Assembly (NCBI GenBank): GCA_900767015.1
Contig: CAAFXQ010000290.1
Location: 1-27,163 of the forward strand
Source: Clostridia bacterium
GTDB taxonomy: Bacteria > Bacillota > Clostridia > Oscillospirales > Acutalibacteraceae
DNA: 27,163 nt
Reading direction: 5' to 3'
The position numbers were made by a program, and so were the translations under genes. A model generated the notes under the pieces. It saw only the letters and a program-made list of their open reading frames with translations. It searched no databases and was not told the DNA's origin. The stretch's first letter is position 1. Each line of letters starts with the position of its first letter. Of the stretch, positions 7,953 through 15,210 are shown one piece after another.

Positions 7953-8619
7953 CGTAAAAGCTGTGTTTTTTGATTTTGACGATACGCTTCAAAGCCGCAA
8001 GGGTGCTTACCGTCTTTACTGCGAGGACTTTCTGACGAAGTATTTTCCCGATATTTCAAGCGAAGAACGTCAGATCAAGCTTGACGAAATGGAAGAACAC
8101 GTTGACGGCGGCTATAAGGACAGAGAGGTCTATTTCCCCGAAATGATTGCGCTTTGGAAGTGGGACAGCCACCCTCCTCTTCAGGAGCTTTACGACTCGT
8201 TCAACAACGACTTCGGCAAACACGTTGTTTTGCTTGACGGTGCGGTCGACGTGTTAAAGACGCTGAAAGCAAAGGGGTATATCCTCGGAGCTGTGACCAA
8301 CGGCGTTTCCTCGCTTCAGAATACGAAGCTTGACACGGCGGGAATCCGGAATCTTTTTGACGTGGTTGTCGTTTCCGGCGACATCGGGATCTATAAGCCC
8401 GACCGGAGAATTTTTGATGAAGCGGCAAGACGTGCCGGAGTCGAAAACGAAAAGGTGCTTTTTGTCGGTGACCACCCGATAAACGACATCAAGGGTGCGC
8501 TCGGCGCCGGCATGAAAGCGATCCGAATGAACTACGGTGATTTTAAAGGCAAGGGGCTCGGAGAAAAAGGAGTCACTGCCGAAATCGAGGATATCAGACA
8601 GGTGCTTGATTACGTTTAA
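7939..8619 (+). CDS. HAD-superfamily hydrolase (YjjG/phosphoglycolate-phosphatase-like)
   Basis: A 226-residue haloacid-dehalogenase phosphatase. Motif I is FFDFDDTL (nucleophile Asp12, general acid/base Asp14), motif II is VTNG, motif III is the Lys of YKPDRRIF, and motif IV is FVGDHPINDIKGALGAG. The helical insert between motifs I and II gives it a subfamily I cap like pyrimidine 5'-nucleotidases and phosphoglycolate phosphatases. The ATG at 7939 has TAAGGA eight bases upstream and lies within the ribF coding region, so translation is probably coupled. Substrate cannot be read from the sequence; a flavin-pathway phosphate ester is a context-based guess. Confidence 0.85.
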   Translation: MTKLDVKAVFFDFDDTLQSRKGAYRLYCEDFLTKYFPDISSEERQIKLDEMEEHVDGGYKDREVYFPEMIALWKWDSHPPLQELYDSFNNDFGKHVVLLDGAVDVLKTLKAKGYILGAVTNGVSSLQNTKLDTAGIRNLFDVVVVSGDIGIYKPDRRIFDEAARRAGVENEKVLFVGDHPINDIKGALGAGMKAIRMNYGDFKGKGLGEKGVTAEIEDIRQVLDYV

Positions 8620-8632
8620 TATCCGGCGGCTG

Positions 8633-8658
8633 TTGAAACCGGCACAAACGGTTTTCAA
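8633..8658 (+). other. Intergenic inverted repeat without a U-tract
   Basis: TTGAAACCG (8633-8641) and CGGTTTTCAA (8649-8658) can pair around a 7-base loop. No run of T follows, so it is not a standard terminator. It may be a weak mRNA hairpin between the HAD gene and the zinc-ribbon gene, leaving read-through possible. Confidence 0.35.
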
Positions 8659-8687
8659 GACTGTCAGAATCAAGGGAGGAACAGAAA

Positions 8688-10634
8688 ATGGTTTGCACTA
8701 AATGCGGGAAAGAGTTTTCCGATGAGTCGGCGAACTGTCCGTTTTGTTTGGAACCGGTAAAAGAAAAAAAGAAATTTGTTGTCAAATTTTCGGACGAGGA
8801 AGCCTTCGGAGAAAGAGACAGTATTTTTTCCTTTGACCGTCAGCAGGAATACGCAAAAAGCTTTTCCGAACACGAAAACGACATTTATTCGGGAAAAGCC
8901 GAAAGCACTGAACCCGATGAACCCGAACAGGAGCAAAAAATCTTTTTCTTCGGGGAAGATATCAGCAACGATACGCCCCCGGTCACGGAAGACGAACCGA
9001 AAATTACAGAGAATGAAAGCGGAGCGGATTTCAATCCGCCTTGCCGCCCGGCCGGAAAAACGGCAGGTGCTTCGAAACAGAACGTCTCAAAGAAAAAGAC
9101 AAACAAGTCTTCACCCGAGAAAACGAATCCGAAATCGGCAAAAGCTTTCCTGACCGTAAAAATCATGATTGCCGTCTGCATTTTGCTGACAGTAGGTCTT
9201 ACCGCCGTCGGGGCGGCAACGCCGATTTTCAAAAACAGTGCCGGTGTCGGAAAGACGGTTGCCCTGACGGGTCTTTCAAAGGAAGCGGTGGCAGACTTTG
9301 AGAAAATTGCGCCGGCGTTTTCCGTGCTTTTTGAGGACGGCTACGATAAAAGCAAGGTGACGTTTGACAATATTGTTTCCTATCTTGCACCGGACAGCGA
9401 AAACGGGATATATTCCGCTTTATTTTCGAAAAAGGATACCGATGAAAATCAGGCCGATCCGCTTGAACGGTTTTCGCAGGACGATTCTTATTCTTACATA
9501 AGCGTTGACGGCGAGGAAATCGCCGAAACGGCGGGACTTTTAGGGCTTACGGCGTATGACGATATCAATACGAGCTATTGTTATTGCTGCAACGGCCGGT
9601 ATTATTTTGCTCCTTCGGATCAGTATTTTGCCGAAAGCGACGAACCGGAAAAAATGCAGGTCAAGGTGACCTCCTCCAAGCTGACCAATGAGGGGAAATA
9701 CTATATCGAATGTGCGCTTTATCCCGAAGAGGCTGAGCGGGACGAAAAAGGTAATTTTTCCGTTGAACCGGAGTCAAACGTTTATTTTCTTGCTGATTGT
9801 GAAGCGGAGGGCGAAAGCTTTGACTGGGCGGTCAGCAAAATCAGCAGTACGCCGTTATACAGTCAGACCGGTTCAGCCACTGTACAAGACAGCGATCCGG
9901 ATGCTTTGAACTATGAAATGAAAACCAAAACCATTAAGGCGGTCACCTCTTCGGGTCTGACCTATGCCGAATATACCGTCGAATATCCGTTTTTCAGCGG
10001 TGACGGGATAACGCAGACGACGGTCAATACGCTTTACCATGAATTGATTTCTTCTTATCAGACGAAAGCGGACAGTGCCGACAAGCTTTACAAAAAGTAT
10101 GGTAAAACCGGCGCCGACGAAAGCCGATTGCCGCTGAAAGTCCATATCGTTTCCACCGTTACGTTCAACGAAAAAGGGTATCTGTCTCTTCTTGAAAGAA
10201 CGACCGAAAACGATCCGACCGAGTCAGGCGGTGAAGCCGAAATCACGGAAGCTGAGGAACCGATCGAAAAAGCAGAAATATCCGAAACAACCTATGAGGG
10301 CTATACGTTTGATATCGAAAGCGGAGATTTTGTTCAGAAGGACGATATTCTCGGAAAGGATTATCAGGCCGTACAAAAGCTTCTGTTTGAGGCGTATCGG
10401 GGTGAAGAAAATGAAGAACCCGAAGAGCAGCCGACAGACGCTTATTCGTATGGGTACAGTCAGCCGGCAGCTGATGACGCAGCCGAAGACACCGAGGGCA
10501 TCGGGCAGAAGATTTATTCGTGTGCATGGGTACTGACGCCGGACGGTGTGGGCTTCTGTTATCAGCCGGAAAACGGCGGACTTGAAACGGTAATTCTCGG
10601 ATACGATAAGCTTGAGAACAACCATTTGTTTTAA
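8688..10634 (+). CDS. Zinc-ribbon, single-pass membrane protein with RsiV-like (DUF4163/DUF3298-type) outer domain
   Basis: A 648-residue protein. Residues 1-20 hold a four-cysteine zinc ribbon (Cys3, Cys6, Cys17, Cys20). A Ser/Glu/Lys-rich linker follows to about residue 154, then one membrane segment (about 155-178, VKIMIAVCILLTVGL), so the ribbon should be cytoplasmic and the large remainder outside. The C-terminal part contains YAEYTVEYPFFSGDG, VTFNEKGYLSLLERT, then YTFDIESGDFVQKDDILG. That order resembles the DUF4163/DUF3298 domains of RsiV and PdaC, though acidic inserts break it up. Good ribosome binding site (AAGGGAGGAA). No enzyme motif is visible. The domain assignment is by pattern only and moderately sure. 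Confidence 0.7.
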   Translation: MVCTKCGKEFSDESANCPFCLEPVKEKKKFVVKFSDEEAFGERDSIFSFDRQQEYAKSFSEHENDIYSGKAESTEPDEPEQEQKIFFFGEDISNDTPPVTEDEPKITENESGADFNPPCRPAGKTAGASKQNVSKKKTNKSSPEKTNPKSAKAFLTVKIMIAVCILLTVGLTAVGAATPIFKNSAGVGKTVALTGLSKEAVADFEKIAPAFSVLFEDGYDKSKVTFDNIVSYLAPDSENGIYSALFSKKDTDENQADPLERFSQDDSYSYISVDGEEIAETAGLLGLTAYDDINTSYCYCCNGRYYFAPSDQYFAESDEPEKMQVKVTSSKLTNEGKYYIECALYPEEAERDEKGNFSVEPESNVYFLADCEAEGESFDWAVSKISSTPLYSQTGSATVQDSDPDALNYEMKTKTIKAVTSSGLTYAEYTVEYPFFSGDGITQTTVNTLYHELISSYQTKADSADKLYKKYGKTGADESRLPLKVHIVSTVTFNEKGYLSLLERTTENDPTESGGEAEITEAEEPIEKAEISETTYEGYTFDIESGDFVQKDDILGKDYQAVQKLLFEAYRGEENEEPEEQPTDAYSYGYSQPAADDAAEDTEGIGQKIYSCAWVLTPDGVGFCYQPENGGLETVILGYDKLENNHLF

Positions 10635-10655
10635 AAACGGGGACGTGATTTTATT

Positions 10656-11648
10656 ATGTCAGCAAAAAAGAGCATAGTGAAGGGAAGCTTTACAAAGCTT
10701 GACCCGAACACCTATGCCCTGCAATACGAAAACGACTATGCGCTTGACATGGTGCTCGAAAAAGGTGTGAAAAATATTGCAGAGCTCGGTGTGCTTCTTC
10801 AAAAGCATTTTCATACGCAAAAAGGCGAACTGAAAATGAAAGGCGGCGGCTTCGCCTGCACAACGTTCAACGCTTTTACAAAAGACGGTCAGCATATCCT
10901 TGCAAGAAACTTCGATTATAAGGACGCTCCGTCGATCGTCGTATGGACGGCGCCCGAAAACGGCTATAAAAGCGTTGCCGTGACCGACACAAACGTGCTT
11001 TTGTACGGCGACAAGTTGGGCGAAAAGAAAAATAAAAACCGGCTTTTGCTTGCTCCCTATGCCTGCATGGACGGCATCAACGAAAAGGGTCTTGCAATCG
11101 CCGTGCTTGAAATCAAAACAAAAGCAACCCATCAAAGAACGGGCAAAAAGAACCTGACGACCACCGTTATGATCAGAGCCGTGCTCGATAAATGTGCTAC
11201 GGTTGACGAGGCAATCGAGCTGTTCAGCCGCTACGATATGAACGACTCGCTGTTTTGCAATTATCATTATCAGATTGCGGACGCAAGCGGAAAAAGCGTT
11301 GTCATCGAATATGTAAACAACGAAATGCGGGTAATTGAGCCGAAGGATAAGACACAGTATGTCATGAACTTTTATTTAAGTCCCGACGGCGACAACAAAA
11401 AAGGCTTCGGTTATACCCGTGAAAAATGGGTGAAGGAGGCTTTTGAAAACTGCGGCGGTACGGTGATGGAGGAGCAGGAGGCGATGAAGCTTCTTGAAAA
11501 ATGCCGCCTCGATTACAAGCACAAAAGAGGCTATCAGATCACAAGCCTTTGGAGCGCCGTATATAACTGTAATGAAAGAACCATGCTGCTTTCTACCCGA
11601 ATGAACTACGAAAAGCAGTACCGTTTCGGGGTCGATTACGCAATATAA
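10656..11648 (+). CDS. Choloylglycine hydrolase / C45-type linear amide hydrolase (Ntn fold)
   Basis: A 330-residue member of the N-terminal-nucleophile amidase superfamily that includes bile salt hydrolases, penicillin V acylase and acid-ceramidase-like enzymes. Candidate active-site residues in the expected order: Cys68 (GGGFACTTF), Arg84 and Asp87 (ARNFDYKD), Asn142 (GINEKGLAIA), Asn202 (FCNYHYQ) and Arg315 (STRMNYEKQYRF). In classic bile salt hydrolases the Cys is residue 2; here 67 residues precede it, so autocatalytic cleavage before Cys68 would be needed. No signal peptide is visible, so it is probably cytoplasmic. Substrate is uncertain. A strong terminator follows the stop codon. Confidence 0.85.
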   Translation: MSAKKSIVKGSFTKLDPNTYALQYENDYALDMVLEKGVKNIAELGVLLQKHFHTQKGELKMKGGGFACTTFNAFTKDGQHILARNFDYKDAPSIVVWTAPENGYKSVAVTDTNVLLYGDKLGEKKNKNRLLLAPYACMDGINEKGLAIAVLEIKTKATHQRTGKKNLTTTVMIRAVLDKCATVDEAIELFSRYDMNDSLFCNYHYQIADASGKSVVIEYVNNEMRVIEPKDKTQYVMNFYLSPDGDNKKGFGYTREKWVKEAFENCGGTVMEEQEAMKLLEKCRLDYKHKRGYQITSLWSAVYNCNERTMLLSTRMNYEKQYRFGVDYAI

Positions 11649-11650
11649 CA

Positions 11651-11690
11651 AACCGGGCAGTGCGTCAGAAAACGGCACTGCCCGGTTTTT
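11651..11690. terminator. Strong intrinsic terminator, probably bidirectional
   Basis: AACCGGGCAGTGC (11651-11663) pairs perfectly with GCACTGCCCGGTT (11675-11687), and a T run follows on the plus strand. It ends the 10656 gene. It also abuts the 3' end of the minus-strand methyltransferase gene and could serve that too, although the minus-strand tail (TTTGTTATATTG) is weaker. Confidence 0.92.
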
Positions 11691-12576
11691 ATCTCTTTTT
11701 CACCGCAAGAACATATCCGACGCCTTTCGGAGAGGAGATTTCCTGTCCCGGATTTTTCAGGTTATACGCCTTACAAAACGCCTCGGCTGCCGATTTTTCA
11801 TCATGAAACTCGTAAATCAAAAAGCCCGCATCAGAGAGGAGCGACTCCATTTCCCGGTAAGAATACCGGGCTTTCATTTTTTCGCCTGCCCCCTCGGCAA
11901 GCGTGCGGGTGCGTTCGCTCTCCGTTGTGTTTTCCGCCGTCGGATAGTCAAAAACGATTGCCGACCCCTCGCACCAAAGTGCGGAAATTTCGCCGAGAAG
12001 ATGTTGGAACGCTTCTTTTTCAAGATAGTAGCTGATTCCGAGAAGTTCTCCGAAAGAAAGAGCCGCCCAGTCAAAGCCGGCACCCAAAAGAAGCCCGGGT
12101 AGCTCGTCCTTTGACAAATCACAGCGGATATATTCCGTCTTACACCCGGTACGAAGCCCGGCTGCTTTGATTCTTTGAAGCTTGTCGTCAATCATCTCAG
12201 GCAGGTCAAGTTCAAACACCGTAAGCGATTCATGCTCCGTTCTGAACGCAAAGCTATCGTAGCCGCTTGCAAAGGATACGACCTGACTTGCACCGAGCAT
12301 GACGGCGTTATCAAGTGCTCTTTCCGCAAAGGCACTTCGGATAAGGACGGGCGGCGCAAGAACGCAGTCGGCAATCAGCCGCAAAGCCTCCTGCTTCGTG
12401 CCGGTAAAGCCGGGCGCAAAAAACGAAACGCCCGAGGAAAGATTTTCGCCGATAGCTTCGTATTCTTCTTTTGAAAGAAGCTTTTCGGCTTTGTCGTCAG
12501 AGAAAATCCGGTTGGTGTTGTTTTGAAAGTGATAAGCCCGTAAAAACAGGCTCATCAAGGCTGTCATGTTGTTCAT
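11689..12576 (-). CDS. Class I SAM-dependent methyltransferase, leucine carboxyl methyltransferase (LCMT) family
   Basis: A 295-residue protein matching the LCMT/TIGR00027 pattern: the SAM-binding region VVSFASGYDSFAFR (equivalent to the family's G-x-G-x-D-T-x-x-x-R) and the acidic strand VFELDLPEMIDDK, where the aspartate should bind SAM ribose. The cofactor-adjacent TEYIRCDLSKD and the end GVGYVLAVKKR also fit. Bacterial members methylate carboxylates or small molecules; the substrate here is unknown. The first glycine of the SAM loop reads F-A-S-G, slightly off consensus. It starts at ATG 12576 with CGGGAGG upstream. It has its own leader with a palindromic candidate operator. Confidence 0.82.
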   Translation of the reverse strand: MNNMTALMSLFLRAYHFQNNTNRIFSDDKAEKLLSKEEYEAIGENLSSGVSFFAPGFTGTKQEALRLIADCVLAPPVLIRSAFAERALDNAVMLGASQVVSFASGYDSFAFRTEHESLTVFELDLPEMIDDKLQRIKAAGLRTGCKTEYIRCDLSKDELPGLLLGAGFDWAALSFGELLGISYYLEKEAFQHLLGEISALWCEGSAIVFDYPTAENTTESERTRTLAEGAGEKMKARYSYREMESLLSDAGFLIYEFHDEKSAAEAFCKAYNLKNPGQEISSPKGVGYVLAVKKR

Positions 12577-12592
12577 AAAATACCTCCCGTAA

Positions 12593-12608
12593 AAGTGTGT
12601 ACATACTT
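12593..12608. promoter_or_regulatory. Palindromic candidate operator AAGTGTGTACATACTT
   Basis: A 16-base inverted repeat with only one mismatched pair, centred on TGTACA. It lies in the leader of the methyltransferase gene, touching the proposed -10 hexamer. A site here would block transcription. TGTACA-centred palindromes are typical of GntR- or TetR-type repressors, but no regulator gene is adjacent, so the cognate factor is unknown. Confidence 0.4.
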
Positions 12609-12635
12609 AATACACCTTTTCCGGGAGGAATACAA
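12607..12635 (-). promoter_or_regulatory. Candidate sigma-A promoter for the methyltransferase gene
   Basis: On the minus strand, TTGTAT (12635-12630), a 17-base spacer and TATTAA (12612-12607). Both hexamers are imperfect, but spacing is ideal and the position is about 30 bases upstream of the start codon. It is back to back with the stronger plus-strand promoter at 12639-12667. Confidence 0.35.
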
Positions 12636-12638
12636 GAC

Positions 12639-12667
12639 TTGATTTTTTTCGCAAAATGTGGTAATAT
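12639..12667 (+). promoter_or_regulatory. Orphan sigma-A-like promoter reading plus-strand
   Basis: TTGATT (12639-12644), exactly 17 bases, then TAATAT (12662-12667). This is a good match to the consensus and among the best hexamer pairs in the window. No plus-strand gene follows. A hairpin with a T run begins 8 bases after the -10 element, and the opposing hydrolase gene ends at 12713. Confidence 0.45.
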
Positions 12668-12674
12668 AAGAGCG

Positions 12675-12703
12675 TCGAAGAGAGAAATTTCTTCGATTTT
12701 TTT
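12675..12703 (+). terminator. Terminator-like hairpin with T7 tail
   Basis: TCGAAGA (12675-12681) pairs with TCTTCGA (12690-12696) around an 8-base loop, followed by seven T. In form it is a plus-strand intrinsic terminator, though with a short, A/T-rich stem. Read on the minus strand it sits just after the alpha/beta hydrolase gene, but there it lacks a good T tail. Confidence 0.45.
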
Positions 12704-12717
12704 ATAGGTTGCCTATA
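12695..12717 (-). repeat. Solo terminus of the palindromic repeat
   Basis: The minus-strand sequence from 12717 down to 12695 matches the left terminus of repeat copy 3 plus 4 flanking bases (27043-27065) at 21 of 23 positions, including TATAGGCAACCT exactly. The similarity stops after that. It supplies the stop codon region of the alpha/beta hydrolase gene. It looks like the remnant of a deleted copy. Confidence 0.6.
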
Positions 12718-13405
12718 TATTCTCTTTGAGCCACCTGTCAACGATTTCGAAATCCTCTTTTTCCATAAACGGGTGCTCGCTGTTTTCGCTTACGGTAAGC
12801 CTGGCGCCGAATTGCCCGCAAAAGGCTTGTAAAGACGAAAGCGGTTGTAAAGTATCCTTTCCGCCGTAAAGAACAGCCGTCGGGAACGGCCAGCAGTCCA
12901 CCGGGTTTTCCAGAATATACCGATAATAATCCCAACGGAGCGTATCGATTTCCGTCGGGATTTCTTTTTTGTCCCGAAGCTCCTGTTCGCTGACACCCGA
13001 CCAAAGCATCATGTGCGTGACAAGCCATTTCATGTCAACAATCGGAGACTGAAACAGGCATTTTTCAAATTTTCTGTCCGTATAGGCGTTCAGCGAAAAG
13101 TAAGCGCCGAGACTGCACGCAAACAAAGATACGCTGTCCCAATGAGAGAATGCATAATCGGCAATCACGTTTAAGTCGTGTACACCGTTCCACACGTCAC
13201 AGCGGGTATCCTCATTCACCCTTTCGCCGTGTTCGGGTAAATCAAAGCTTACAGTCTGAAAGCCTTTAGCGGCCGCAATTTCGGCGAATTGCTCCGCATA
13301 TTCCTTACGGCTCATTTTGCCGTGGACGTGGATATAGATTTTTTCTTGCGGCTCACCCCAAAGAATACAGGGAATACCGCCGATTGTAAAGTGTTTTGTT
13401 TTCAT
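12713..13405 (-). CDS. Alpha/beta hydrolase
   Basis: A 230-residue protein with the alpha/beta-hydrolase layout: IYIHVHGKM (oxyanion-hole strand with HG), the nucleophile elbow LFACSLGAYF with Ser98, the acidic turn YGGKDTLQ with Asp184, and His211 in SEHPFM. It has no signal peptide. The elbow reads A-C-S-L-G instead of G-x-S-x-G, which is seen in several intracellular family members. The ribosome binding site is weak (only an A-rich AAAAAGAA precedes the ATG). The last codons overlap the solo repeat end, so the C-terminus may have been trimmed or altered by that element. Substrate unknown. Confidence 0.8.
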   Translation of the reverse strand: MKTKHFTIGGIPCILWGEPQEKIYIHVHGKMSRKEYAEQFAEIAAAKGFQTVSFDLPEHGERVNEDTRCDVWNGVHDLNVIADYAFSHWDSVSLFACSLGAYFSLNAYTDRKFEKCLFQSPIVDMKWLVTHMMLWSGVSEQELRDKKEIPTEIDTLRWDYYRYILENPVDCWPFPTAVLYGGKDTLQPLSSLQAFCGQFGARLTVSENSEHPFMEKEDFEIVDRWLKENI

Positions 13406-13447
13406 TTCTTTTTATCACCGATATCATAAAAGCTGATTGTTTTGAAA

Positions 13448-13777
13448 TCACACACCGAAGTGAATGACATATTGATTATGTTTTTTGGCTTTTCGTAACA
13501 GTTCACAAAGCCCGGAGAGTTTATCGATCCCGTCTGTAACGGCTATCAGCGTATCCAGCGATTTGGGCGGAATAAGCGTAATGCCGCAACAGTCAAGCCC
13601 TTTTGCAGGTATATCAACGGTATGCCAAAACGTATCGACATCGGATACTCTCTCGCTGATTGCTTCAATCATTTCATCGTCAACAGCAATACAGTTATAT
13701 TTTTCAGGCTCGTACTTGTCGTATCGTACACCGGGTTTCGGTGCTTTCTTCATGATTCCAAATTCGTGTTTCGGCAT
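13448..13777 (-). CDS. Hypothetical protein, 109 residues
   Basis: I do not recognise a named family. The protein is soluble, begins MPKHEFGIMKKAPKPGVRYD and is basic there. An acidic middle (VDDEMIEAISERVSDVDTFWHTVDIP) is followed by a hydrophobic strand CCGITLIPPKSLDTLI and a terminal strand QYVIHFGV. AAAGGA precedes the ATG. It is the last gene of an AT-richer trio with the HEAT-like and DUF3885-like genes, 22 bases from its upstream neighbour. Its size, solubility and company suit an immunity-type protein, but that is inference from context alone. Confidence 0.7.
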   Translation of the reverse strand: MPKHEFGIMKKAPKPGVRYDKYEPEKYNCIAVDDEMIEAISERVSDVDTFWHTVDIPAKGLDCCGITLIPPKSLDTLIAVTDGIDKLSGLCELLRKAKKHNQYVIHFGV

Positions 13778-13799
13778 TTTTGCGTCCTTTCGATTGTCG

Positions 13800-14480
13800 C
13801 TATTTTGCTGTTTGCTGTAATCTTAACAAGCATTTCTTCACATGACCGTCAACGTCAGCTTCAAAACAGCTTAAGTTATAATGATTCTCAAAGCCAAGCT
13901 TCAAAGAAACACACCGTATTTTGCCGAAAGGCGATTTTCGCAGCAAATCAAATATTTCTTTTGGTTTCGTACCGCCAAAAGCAGTAACAAGAAAATCTGC
14001 AATCATTTCTTGGCATGAGCATTTTTCGGTTTTTTGAAACAATTCCGTCAGAAAATCAAAACTTTCGTTATTCTTCGAAAGCTTCCGGATAATCAAGTAT
14101 ATGACATCATCATCCGGATACTTCTTAAGTGTTGTTGTCAGCACAGAATCCGGTACGCTTATCGGCGTTTTACTGATGATTTCTGCCGCTCTGCGTACAA
14201 ATAAAATGTCCTCCGATTGAAGATACTTGATCAGTAACGGATATAACTCCTTTGAATCGGGGTAACCGAAAATGACCTCTAATACGGCAAGCCGCCGGTA
14301 TTTATCTTTGTCATTCAAAAATGATTTTAAAAACCGATAGGCTTCACTCGTTTCAACAGAAGCGATTGCGTTACAGGCTAACGCAAAATCCATACCGTGT
14401 GATGACAGGCACTGTTCTTTCAATTCCGCAAAGGATAATTCATACGGAATTCTTCTGCCGTTCATAGTGATTTTTTTCAT
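13800..14480 (-). CDS. HEAT-repeat-like protein, 226 residues
   Basis: Predicted all-helical and soluble. Repeated helical pairs of about 35 residues can be seen: SSHGMDFALACNAIASVET, SEAYRFLKSFLNDKDKYRRLAVLEVIFG, KELYPLLIKYLQSEDILFVRRAAEIIS and DDDVIYLIIRKLSKNNES. The spacing and the D-x-x-x-R-R-x-A pattern are those of HEAT repeats, which are protein-interaction scaffolds. A good ribosome binding site (CGGAGGAAAAAT) precedes the ATG. It has short gaps to its neighbours on both sides (22 and 16 bases), so the three genes are probably one transcript. HEAT-type proteins recur among immunity proteins of bacterial toxin systems, but no toxin is visible here. Confidence 0.72.
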   Translation of the reverse strand: MKKITMNGRRIPYELSFAELKEQCLSSHGMDFALACNAIASVETSEAYRFLKSFLNDKDKYRRLAVLEVIFGYPDSKELYPLLIKYLQSEDILFVRRAAEIISKTPISVPDSVLTTTLKKYPDDDVIYLIIRKLSKNNESFDFLTELFQKTEKCSCQEMIADFLVTAFGGTKPKEIFDLLRKSPFGKIRCVSLKLGFENHYNLSCFEADVDGHVKKCLLRLQQTAK

Positions 14481-14496
14481 ATTTTTCCTCCGGGCT

Positions 14497-15165
14497 TTAT
14501 TCTTTACTCATCCGCCTGACCATTTCGTCCCTGTCATAATCAAGGAAATACGGTTCCAGCTTATCATAAAATGCCGCCATCGCTTCGTGAGTGGAGAATA
14601 CAATATCACACCCACGGTCATCGTAAACAGAGAAGATCAGTTCCTTTTCAAAAGAAACAAAGCTTACCAAGGGGTTCGTCTGCCGGACAAGCTGATTGCT
14701 TATGATTGAATCCGCATCAAACGCTTTTCCGTCTGCATAGCATACAACCCGATTTCTTCCGAGGACAGCATTATCATCGTCATCATCAATACCGGGCAAG
14801 TCTCTTACAACAATGTGTCTGTATTGATCCTGAAAGCGGAAAAGAAACCGCATGGAGGCTATTCTATCCTCGATGTATGCGTTATGAATCTGCTCGATAT
14901 TCCCTGTGCTGTCGTTTCCCGCTTCCGGAATACCGGATGAACAGTCATCATAAAGCCAATAATCGAAGAAAAGCGCATCTGCCCCGGCCGGAAACAGAAG
15001 CCGGAATATTTCCATCGCACGCCGCTGTGCACAAAGCATGTATTCTTCGTTTGTATCTCCGTTTCCGAGCTCACAGCGCAAAGCAAAAGTATTGTTATAG
15101 AAAAACGGCGGCAAGTATTCGAAATCCTTGCTAAGAATGTTGGTTTCTACGATACTTTGTGACAT
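14497..15165 (-). CDS. DUF3885-like protein
   Basis: A 222-residue soluble acidic protein. The C-terminal region resembles DUF3885: an aromatic/hydrophobic strand (LVSFVSFEKELIFSVYDD), RGCDIVFSTHEAMAAFY, then LEPYFLDYDRDEMVRRM, the characteristic D-Y-D-R end. The N-terminal half includes FYNNTFALRCELG and a DFEYLPPFF segment. DUF3885 proteins often appear in clusters of putative immunity genes in Firmicutes; their biochemical role is not established. AGGAG lies eight bases ahead of the ATG. The gene starts 45 bases after the rlmD-like gene on the same strand. Base composition is visibly more AT-rich than the flanking methyltransferase genes. Confidence 0.68.
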   Translation of the reverse strand: MSQSIVETNILSKDFEYLPPFFYNNTFALRCELGNGDTNEEYMLCAQRRAMEIFRLLFPAGADALFFDYWLYDDCSSGIPEAGNDSTGNIEQIHNAYIEDRIASMRFLFRFQDQYRHIVVRDLPGIDDDDDNAVLGRNRVVCYADGKAFDADSIISNQLVRQTNPLVSFVSFEKELIFSVYDDRGCDIVFSTHEAMAAFYDKLEPYFLDYDRDEMVRRMSKE

Positions 15166-15210
15166 GGTTTTTTTCTCCTGAATATCAATGTTTTCTTCAT
15201 TTATCTTCGC

